22,431 nucleotides of DNA from Candidatus Accumulibacter vicinus (GTDB lineage: Bacteria; Pseudomonadota; Gammaproteobacteria; Burkholderiales; Rhodocyclaceae). How positions within the stretch are numbered: position 1 is the first letter of the stretch; each line of letters opens with the position of its first letter. The stretch is taken from contig DIME01000129.1 of assembly GCA_002425405.1 (NCBI GenBank), positions 487-22,917 on the forward strand. Reading direction: 5' to 3'. Positions 16,280 through 22,431 of this stretch are shown here, one piece after another. The translations under genes were made by a program, and so were the position numbers. A model generated the notes under the pieces. The model searched no databases, was not told the DNA's origin, and saw nothing but the letters and a program-made list of their open reading frames with translations.

Positions 16280-17296
16280 ATGAAAGTCTTGATTCTTTCC
16301 GCCCTGGCCGCCGGCGCCTCCATCTTGTCGATGAGCGCTGTTGCACAATCGCCTGCTGCCCAACAAGTTGATCCGTCGGCCTTCATCGACCAGTTCGAAG
16401 CCACCTTCGGCAAATACGAAGGCTATCGGCGCTCGGGTGCGAAGGGGATCTGTGCGCTGGGCGAATTCGTCGGCACGGCCGATGCCCGCGCCCTGTCCAC
16501 CGCCTCGGCCTTCAGCGGCAAGCCGATCCCGGTGCAGGTGCGATTCTCGGTCGGCGGGGCCAACCCGAAGGCCGCCGACAACACCAGGACCCAGCGCAAC
16601 CTGGCGCTCCAGTTCGACCTGCCCGACGGCGAGCAATGGCAGATGGGCAACATCTCGGCACCAGTGTTTACTGCCTCGTCGCCGCAGCAGTTCTTCGCGC
16701 TGGTGGCGTCGCGACAGCCCGACCCCGCCACCAGGCAGGCCGATCCGGCCAGGGTCAAGGCCTTCAACGACGCCAACCCGGAAGTGCTTCTGCAGGGCAA
16801 ACACTTCGCGTCGCAGCCCGTTCCGGCAAGCTTCGGCAGCGTCAACTACTGGGGCGTCCATGGCTATGGCTTCGTCAATGCCGGCGGGGTGAAACAATAT
16901 GGCAAGTGGGTCTTCGAGCCCGTCGGCGGCGTTCAGGGACTGACCGACGAGGAAGCCAGGGCCAAGGGCCCGAACTTCCTCTTCGATGACCTGCGCCAGC
17001 GCGTCAAGGACGGCAAGGTGGCATTCCACTTCAATCTCGAGTTGGCACAGCCGGGTGACCGGATCGACAACGCCACGGTACCGCTGCCCGAGGGCCGCAA
17101 GAAAGTCACGCTGGGCACGCTGAAGGTCACTTCGGTGTCGCCAGACGCCGGCGGCACTTGCCTGAACACCACCTACAACCCCATGGTCATGCCCAGGGGT
17201 GTGCTGCCTTCGGCCGACCCGCTGCTCGAGGCACGTGCAGCGCCTTACGCCGTTTCGCTGGGACGTCGCCTGAGCGAAGGCGCCAAGCAGCAGTAA
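16280..17296 (+). CDS. Secreted catalase-related peroxidase (distal His missing)
   Basis: A 338-residue exported protein of the small catalase-related peroxidase group (heme proteins of 300-350 residues with a catalase core). Residues 1-22 form a signal peptide ending AVA. The catalase core is clear: FSGKPIPVQVRFSVGGANPK, NLALQFDLPDGEQWQMGN, APVFTASSPQQFFALVASRQ and VNYWGVHGYGFVN. The C-terminal DPLLEARAAPYAVSLGRR gives the Arg-x3-Tyr (R319/Y323) expected to ligate heme iron. The segment that normally reads R-x-x-HAKG here reads RRSGAKGIC (50-58), so Gly53 occupies the distal catalytic His position. GGAG lies about nine bases before the ATG at 16280. Loss of the distal His should weaken peroxide cleavage; the protein may bind heme for another use, or belong to a divergent subfamily. 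Confidence 0.85.
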   Translation: MKVLILSALAAGASILSMSAVAQSPAAQQVDPSAFIDQFEATFGKYEGYRRSGAKGICALGEFVGTADARALSTASAFSGKPIPVQVRFSVGGANPKAADNTRTQRNLALQFDLPDGEQWQMGNISAPVFTASSPQQFFALVASRQPDPATRQADPARVKAFNDANPEVLLQGKHFASQPVPASFGSVNYWGVHGYGFVNAGGVKQYGKWVFEPVGGVQGLTDEEARAKGPNFLFDDLRQRVKDGKVAFHFNLELAQPGDRIDNATVPLPEGRKKVTLGTLKVTSVSPDAGGTCLNTTYNPMVMPRGVLPSADPLLEARAAPYAVSLGRRLSEGAKQQ

Positions 17297-17772
17297 GGCC
17301 GCCGGCGTCCTCAAAGCCAGGAAGCGGGCCGCGACGTTCACCGGCGGCGAGCGCCGGCCTTCGCCACCGGCAGCGGCACGGCCACCGCCCGGCGCGTCGA
17401 GTTCGCGCCGCCCCCCTTCCGGGCCGCGAGGCCGGCCGCCTGGTCGCGGGGAGACTCGCGCAAGCGCAGCACCCTTCTCCCATGGCGGCGCGGAACTTTG
17501 CCTGCGCGGCCACCTCGTCGGCAGGCATGGCTACGCAAAGCCTGGCGAACAACCGGGCGTCGCCGACTCGCCGCCGATTGCGGTAATATCCTGTCAAGCG
17601 CACCGCGCATTTCCGCACGCCCCACATGGCCGAGGAAGGTCGTGACACCTGGCTGACGCCGGCATTCCACGACGAGCACTCCCCCCGCAGCGCGCTGCCA
17701 CGGCCCATGGCGTGGTCAGTTGATCGCCGCCTGCCATGATTCTCGCCATCACCAGGTCCGCGGAGGCAGGCC
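17297..17772. other. Intergenic region upstream of the TIR-NACHT gene, with a probable minus-strand gene remnant
   Basis: A GC hairpin (CCGGCG/CGCCGG, 17341-17357) follows the peroxidase gene. On the minus strand two coding-like segments in different frames join near 17478. The upstream one reads LFARLCVAMPADEVAAQAKF RAAMGEG; the downstream one reads LRESPRDQAAGLAARKGGGA through to RRR-stop at 17338. Together they look like a frameshifted small gene of unknown identity. No clear promoter for the TIR-NACHT gene could be placed; a TAATAT box at about 17584 lacks a -35. Confidence 0.3.
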
Positions 17773-20700
17773 ATGACCGGCAAGATCTTCGTCAATTACC
17801 GTCGCAAGCTGGAGGGCGGCTGGGACGCCGATGCGATCGCGACGAGGCTCGCGATGGCGTTCGGAGCCGAGCGGATCTTCCTGGACGTCAAGGGCATTCC
17901 CCCGGGCGCCGACTTCGCCGAGAAGCTCCGGGTCGAGATCGGGCAGGCGGCGGCGCTGGTCGTCGTGCTGGGGAAGGACTGGCACATGATCCAGGACGAA
18001 GAAACGGGGGACAAGCGTCTCGGACAGGAAGACGATTGGGTACGCCGCGAGATCAGGACCGCGATCCAGCGAGGAATCCCGATCTTTCCGCTCCTGATCG
18101 ATGCCGCGCAGCCACCCCCTGCGAAGGCACTCCCTGACGACATCAGGCCCCTGCTTGCCGCACAGCATTGGCCGATTCGCCAGACCCATGTCGACGATGA
18201 CCTGAGAAGCGTGATCACTGCGCTCGCGATGCAGACCGGCATGCCCTCCAGAGGCGCCGCCGATCGAACCCAATCCCCTCGCTTGGCGCTGGTCAACTAT
18301 CGCCAGTCGCTGCTGCGCGAGCTTTCGGAACGCCACCAGGTCGACACCCGTTTCGTCCGTCTGCGGCTGCTGGACATGGTGCGCAGCGAGCACGCCTTGC
18401 AGTTTCACGAACGGGAGAAGGACTACACCGACCTGCGCGATGTCCTCGCTGACATTCCCGAGCGGGCGATGGTGCTCCTCGGCGCCCCCGGTTGCGGCAA
18501 GTCCACCCTGCTCCGCCGCTTGCAGCTTGATCAAACCCGCCAGTGTCTTGCGGAGGGAAGCGAAAAGGTTTCGCTCTTCGTATCGCTCGGCGCGTATCCA
18601 CTCGACCGGGAGCCGACACGGGACTCGCCGCGCCCGCTCGACTGGCTCGAAGCGCAGTGGCAGCGGCAGGCGCCGGGCCTGCCCGAGCTGGAAGCGCTGC
18701 TGGCCGAACGCCGCGTCCTGTTGCTGCTCGATGCGCTCAACGAAATGCCGCACCGCGACGCGGACGACTTTCGCGAGCGCGTCGAACACTGGCGCCGCTT
18801 CCTGCGCGACGACTTCCCGCCCGGCAACCGCGCCGTGTTTTCGTGTCGCAGCCTCGACTACAGCGAAACCCTGAGCGTCAAGGACGATGTCGATGTGCGG
18901 CAGGTGCGCGTGCAACCGATGACCCCGCCACAGATCGAGGAGTTCCTGCGCCTTTACGCCGCCGATCATGCCGACTCCGCCTGGGCCGAGATTCAGGGCA
19001 ATCAGCGCCTGCTCGATCTCTACAGCACGCCCTACTTCCTCAAGCTGCTCAGCGACCAGCTTGCCTACGACCCGCGCGTCGCCAGCGAGCGCGCCGCCCT
19101 GTTCACGGGTTTTGTCCGGCGCGCGCTGGAGCGCGAGATCGCCGGCCGAAACCCGCTGTTCATGCGCGACGGCGTGCTGCACGCCCGCGATCGCGAGCGC
19201 ATCGCCGGCCGCACGTGGTCCGACGCCCACGATCTGCCGCGGCGCGGGCCGCTGATCCGAAGCCTGCAGGCGCTCGCCTACGCCATGCAGGAGCGTTTCG
19301 GCGGCAGCGACGGCAAGCAGGTGATGGTGACCCTCGACGAAGCACTGGCGTACTTGCAGCATGCACGCGCCGAAGCGCTGCTGAAAGCGGCCAGCCAACT
19401 GGCGGTGCTCGACGAGGATCGCAGGACCGATCAGGTACGTTTCTTCCACCAACTGCTGCAGGAGTACTTCGCCGCCAGGCAACTCGCCGCCGAGCCGGCG
19501 CCGGCCACCGAACTGGCGCGCAGCGAATGGCGCGCCGATCGCATCCGACCCTCGCTCGCCGACAAGCTCGCGACCTTGCAGGACTTCGAGCCGTTGCCTC
19601 CTCCCGACCCGACGGGATGGGAGGAAACCACCGTGCTGGCAGCGAGCATGGCGGCCGATCCCGATGCCTTCGCGCGCGGTCTTGCCGAAGCCAACCTGGA
19701 ACTCGCGGCGCGTTGCGCGGCCGCCCTGCGCGCGACGAATCGCGCAAAGCCCGATACAGTCGAACTGCTCCAGGCCCGCCTGCTGGCGCGCAGCCGCGAT
19801 CCAGAAGCCGACCTGCGCGCGCGCATCGCCGCTGCGCGCGCGCATCGCCGCCGCGCGCGCCCTCGGCGATCTCGGCGACCCGCGCTTCAAGCGCTGCCGC
19901 GGGCCCGACGGCGACTATCTGCGCCCGCCGCTGGTGGCCATCGAGGCCGCGACGTATCGCATCGGCAGCGACGAGGGGCTGTACGCCGACGAAGCGCCGG
20001 CGCACGACCTGCGTGTCGAAGCCTTCGCGATCGGCCGCTTCCCGGTCACCAACGCCGAGTGGCGGCTGTTCATGGACGCCGGCGGCTACCGGGACGAGCG
20101 CTGGTGGCGCACCGAGGCCGCGAGGCGCTGGCAGCGCGGCGAGGGAATCGCCGACGGTCCGAAGCAGGAGGAACGCGACTTCCGGCAGACCGTGCGCGAT
20201 CACCCGGCACGGATTGGCGAGTGGCTTGCGGCCGGCCAGATCACTTCAACGGATGCCCGGAACTACAAGCAATGGTACTTCGAGATGTCCGACGGCGACT
20301 TCGAGGCGCTGCTCAACCGCTCGTTTTCTTCAGAGGTGCAGACGCAACCGCGGTGGTGGCACGATCCTGCGTACCAGCACCCGTCCCATCCGGTGGTCGG
20401 CGTCTGCTGGCACGAGGCACGCGCCTACTGTGCCTGGCTCTCGGCGCAGACCGGGCAGGACTATCGGCTCCCGAGCGAGGTCGAGTGGGAGGCGGCAGCG
20501 CGTGGCCGGGCGGGCCGGCGCTACGCCTGGGAAGGCGATTTCGACCCCGGCCGTTGCAACAGCTTCGAAAGCCACGTGCGCGGCACGACGCCGGTGGGCG
20601 TTTTTCCCGGTGGGGACACCCCGCAAGGGATTGCGGACATGAGCGGCAATGTGTGGGAATGGACCGGCAGCCTCTACCGACCCTATCCCTATCACGCCGA

Positions 20701-21025
20701 AGACGGCCGTGAAAATCCGGAGGATGGCGATGGCCCGCGCGTGCTGCGCGGCGGCTCGTGGAACAACAACCGTGACCACGCGCGTTGTGCCTACCGCAAC
20801 CACAACCACCCCGGCAACCGCAACAACAATGTCGGCTTTCGGGTGTGGGGTGTCTCCCACATCGAGCAGTCCTTTGCGTCCGCTGCCCAACACATCGGGG
20901 CGGGCGAGGCGCCGCAGGGCGTTCCGGAAATGTCGTGCGACCACGGTTGCGCGGCCGAGGCGAAGGATCTGTGGATGGCTCAGGCGAGTCCCGTCCGCAC
21001 GGCCATCCGGCCGTCGGGCGCATAG
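17773..21025 (+). CDS. TIR-NACHT(STAND)-FGE-like receptor, frameshifted by a 19-bp duplication
   Basis: One gene in two frames. The first frame (17773 to about 19831) encodes a TIR domain (1 to about 150: KIFVNYRR, RIFLDVKGIPPGADFAEKLR; Glu50 is the candidate NADase residue), then a NACHT ATPase. Walker A is GAPGCGKST (237-245), Walker B is LLLLDALNEMP (316-326), and the winged-helix end is RFFHQLLQEYFAARQLA (556-572). The second frame (from about 19850 to 21025) encodes the linker RALGDLGDPRF and an FGE-sulfatase-like domain with a diversified C-terminal segment. Deleting one copy of a perfect 19-bp tandem repeat (19813-19850) fuses both frames into 1077 residues. As printed, the first frame runs out of register to a stop at 20712. 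GGAGG lies six bases before the ATG. TIR-STAND proteins are antiphage or self-recognition receptors: sensor binding should trigger oligomerisation and NAD+ depletion. The fused function is inference. Confidence 0.88.
19813..19850 (+). repeat. Perfect 19-bp tandem duplication in the STAND-sensor linker
   Basis: The unit ctgcgcgcgcgcatcgccg occurs at 19813-19831 and again, identically, at 19832-19850. Because 19 is not a multiple of three, the second copy shifts the frame by one. Reading with one copy gives DLRARIAAARALGDLGDPR, an unbroken linker into the FGE domain. The unit contains alternating CG, which favours slippage. Confidence 0.95.
19925..20850 (+). other. FGE-sulfatase-like (C-type-lectin-fold) sensor domain
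   Basis: Within the second frame of the TIR-NACHT gene. The FGE/SUMF1 landmarks appear in order: PLVAIEAATYRIGSDEGLYA, EAFAIGRFPVTNAEWRLFMD, HPVVGVCWHEARAYCAWLS, DYRLPSEVEWEAAARG, IADMSGNVWEWTGSLY and RVLRGGSW...GFRVW. True FGEs oxidise a sulfatase cysteine using a Cys pair in the GGSxxC segment. Here that segment reads GGSWNNNRDHARC, lacking the first Cys. The domain is therefore probably a binding module and not an enzyme, as in DGR-diversified proteins. Confidence 0.85.
20741..20850 (+). other. Candidate DGR variable region (VR)
   Basis: The last strands of the FGE fold, from VLRGGSW to NVGFRVW, are dense in NNC codons (AAC, CAC, GAC, TAC, GGC, CGC), where a typical template repeat would have AAC or GAC. 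The Asn/His/Tyr/Asp mix (NNNRDH, YRNHNHPGNRNNN) and the fixed flanks GGSW and NVGFRV match the pattern of variable regions in FGE-type DGR targets. No template repeat or DGR reverse transcriptase was found elsewhere in the window. Confidence 0.6.
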
Positions 21026-21279
21026 TGAACAGGGGCGCCTCCCAGGTTTCGGCCCCGAGGCGCCCCGCCCTATTTCGCCGTCTGCTTCAGCCAGCCGCCC
21101 AGCAGCCGGCCAATCTCGGCGACGAGTTGAGCACGGTCAGCGACAGCAAGCGCGAGTTGTGGGCGTGGACCTCTTTCAACCTGCGTGCGCGCAGAGCAGC
21201 ATCTTTCATCTCCATGGCACCTTTGGCTCGCTCAAAGGCATCTGCGCCACTCAGATGAGCCTCGCCCCCCAGGCCGACG
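21026..21279. other. Gap after the TIR-NACHT-FGE gene; possible minus-strand gene remnant
   Basis: On the minus strand, two coding-like stretches in different frames can be joined near 21150. The upstream one reads TVNVGLGGEAHLSGADAFER AKGAMEMKDAALRARRLKE (about 21160-21300). The downstream one reads QLALAVADRAQLVAEIGRLL GGWLKQTAK-stop (21070 to about 21150). They could be a decayed phage or island gene that I do not recognise. No DGR accessory or RT gene is present here. Confidence 0.25.
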
Positions 21280-22377
21280 TTGACCGTTTCGCCCGAGCGT
21301 TGTGGTTCGCTGTTCCCTGAGTACGACACGGTGATGGAGCTTTTTGTCGGTGCCGAAGGCAAAGGGGGGTACATCAATGACAAGCGACGCATGGAGTACG
21401 CTTTCGACAACGAACTCGGCGAACAGATCAAAGGGATGTCTGAAGATCAAATGCAGAAGTTCCGCCTCGAGAAGTTCGTCGAATTCCAGGGCAAGGTTGA
21501 AGGGTACATGCGAGATGCCGGCGTTGAGCCGCATCAGGTGGAGCGCTTCTACAGGCGCTTGGCTACGCTCAACGCGGACGCAATCGGCAAGGACATCGAG
21601 GCGTTCATTACGGACCTGGTGAACCACGGCGGTTTCAAGGGCAAGGCTGGTGAGGCGCGTACGCTGGCGAACCAGATTGCTGACCGGGGCTTCTACTACA
21701 ACAAAGACCGTGACCTCTTCCCGAGCCGCCCTGACCTGCAGGAGAAGTGGTCAGAGCGCGACTTCGCGCAGAGCGCGATGCGCTACATTCAGCAGGCGGT
21801 GCATCTCGCCGAGCGTACACGCGAGCGTGTCGGCAGCGACGGCAAGACTTACCGCATCAGCGACTTGACGAGCTTGCTGGAGGCCGGCAACGCCAAAACG
21901 GATAGCGCTGGACAGCAACTGATGGAAGACGCGATCGCCGCCTATGAGGGCACGCTTGCTTCAGACAAGCTGTCGCCGGGGCTGCGCAAGTTCATGGGAT
22001 CGTTGTTGTTCATCAACAACGTGCGCCTGCTGCCTAAAGCGGTCTTCTCGCAGATGCTCGAACCGATGCAGCTTGCGCTGCGCAAGGGAAGCATGAGTGG
22101 CACGCTTGACACGCTCTGGCGCGGCATCCGCGAAATGCCCAGGTCCTTCGACAAGTTCGACGCCGCCTACACCCCGGACAAGTGGGAGGAGCTGGCCAAC
22201 CAGATCGGTACGGCACCGTCGCGCATCATCGCCAACGTCATGGCGCAGATGCAGAACGGCGTGACGCTGCCGGGCAAGATCGGCCACTGGAACGACCAGT
22301 TCTTCAAGCTCAACTTCATGGATCAGTGGAACCGCTCAATGCATGTCGAGGCGACGAAGCATGGGGTCGCCCATTAG
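21280..22377 (+). CDS. Phage-type large (polyvalent-like) protein, fragment
   Basis: A 365-residue helical, charged protein that looks like an internal piece of a very large phage protein of the virion-injected 'polyvalent' kind. The C-terminal part, LLFINNVRLLPKAVFSQMLE, TAPSRIIANVMAQMQNG and NDQFFKLNFMDQWNRSMHVE, resembles the region around the LPD38-type domain, where a hydrophobic 'FFK..G/F..W' motif recurs. The frame ends abruptly (ATKHGVAH-stop) without the continuation expected in full-length relatives, which exceed 1000 residues. The N-terminus is also doubtful: ATGs at 21280, 21334 and 21391 are all possible and there is no strong ribosome-binding site. It is probably a truncated prophage remnant. 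The family call is by eye and modest. Confidence 0.5.
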   Translation: MTVSPERCGSLFPEYDTVMELFVGAEGKGGYINDKRRMEYAFDNELGEQIKGMSEDQMQKFRLEKFVEFQGKVEGYMRDAGVEPHQVERFYRRLATLNADAIGKDIEAFITDLVNHGGFKGKAGEARTLANQIADRGFYYNKDRDLFPSRPDLQEKWSERDFAQSAMRYIQQAVHLAERTRERVGSDGKTYRISDLTSLLEAGNAKTDSAGQQLMEDAIAAYEGTLASDKLSPGLRKFMGSLLFINNVRLLPKAVFSQMLEPMQLALRKGSMSGTLDTLWRGIREMPRSFDKFDAAYTPDKWEELANQIGTAPSRIIANVMAQMQNGVTLPGKIGHWNDQFFKLNFMDQWNRSMHVEATKHGVAH

Positions 22378-22431
22378 CCGGCTCCTGTCACCAGGTTAAA
22401 AAAATATCTCGCGATGCAGGCGATCCATTCG
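22378..22431. other. Possible insertion junction at the right edge
   Basis: Directly after the phage-gene stop the sequence changes to GGCTCCTGTCACCAGG and an A-run, AT-richer than the gene. This could be the end of an insertion sequence that truncated the phage gene, but only 54 bases are visible and no inverted repeat can be tested. Confidence 0.2.

Noticed and set aside
17749..19890. A 713-codon open frame on the minus strand
   Set aside because: Antisense shadow of the TIR-NACHT gene caused by high GC; composition is not protein-like.
19850..20712. The literal continuation of the TIR-NACHT frame as a real C-terminus
   Set aside because: After the duplication the frame becomes Arg/Ala-rich with no domain, while the adjacent frame carries a complete FGE domain; it is out-of-register translation.
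1..22431. CRISPR arrays, tRNA or rRNA genes
   Set aside because: No regularly spaced repeats, cloverleaf with CCA-end context, or rRNA-like conserved blocks were seen on either strand.

Overview
The window is high-GC DNA from a betaproteobacterium. The gene families and their arrangement (DUF2145, PsiE, an MdtABC-type pump, and a STAND protein with a diversified FGE-like module) suggest a Rhodocyclales / 'Candidatus Accumulibacter'-like genome. That assignment is inference; no rRNA or tRNA gene is present to support it.

Layout. (i) 1-1300: decayed mobile and stress DNA. A frameshifted group II intron reverse-transcriptase tail lies on the minus strand. A plus-strand intron 3'-end-like RNA element faces away from it. 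A BrnT/BrnA toxin-antitoxin pair follows, with the toxin broken and the antitoxin intact. (ii) 1496-2656, minus strand: a small membrane-protein cluster of DUF456, a 49-codon relic of a P-type ATPase, and PsiE. (iii) 2850-5180, plus strand: a chemosensory pair. A secreted single-Cache protein sits behind a leader with mutually exclusive hairpins, followed by a 12-bp perfect intercistronic hairpin and a four-helix-bundle chemoreceptor. (iv) 5240-7630, minus strand: an EamA transporter, then a translationally coupled pair of secreted proteins (a small unknown and a DUF2145 protein). (v) 8173-8667: Dps. (vi) 8782-13055, minus strand: an RND pump and its adaptor, overlapping by 4 nt. (vii) 13172-16007, plus strand: a large FtsX-type permease without an adjacent ATPase, and a small two-TM protein. 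(viii) 16280-17296: a secreted catalase-related peroxidase lacking the usual distal histidine. (ix) 17773-21025: the most interesting locus, TIR-NACHT(STAND)-FGE-like. (x) 21280-22377: a truncated phage-type large protein.

The key locus reads as a three-part immune-type receptor. An N-terminal TIR domain (predicted NADase effector) is followed by a NACHT ATPase switch with clear Walker A and B motifs, then a C-terminal formylglycine-generating-enzyme fold. The Asn-rich C-terminal segment of that fold looks like the variable region of a diversity-generating retroelement (DGR). The effector/switch half and the sensor half are in different reading frames in this sequence. The cause is a perfect 19-bp tandem duplication (19813-19850) in the linker; removing one copy restores a single frame of 1077 residues. 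No DGR reverse transcriptase or template repeat was found in the window. Either the diversifier acts from elsewhere, or the sensor was diversified in the past and is now frozen.

Several genes are decayed (intron RT, brnT, P-type ATPase fragment, minus-strand remnants near 7.75-7.97 kb, 17.34-17.58 kb and 21.07-21.30 kb). With phage and intron pieces at both ends, this suggests an accessory region with repeated insertion and loss, around a core of ordinary transport and stress genes.
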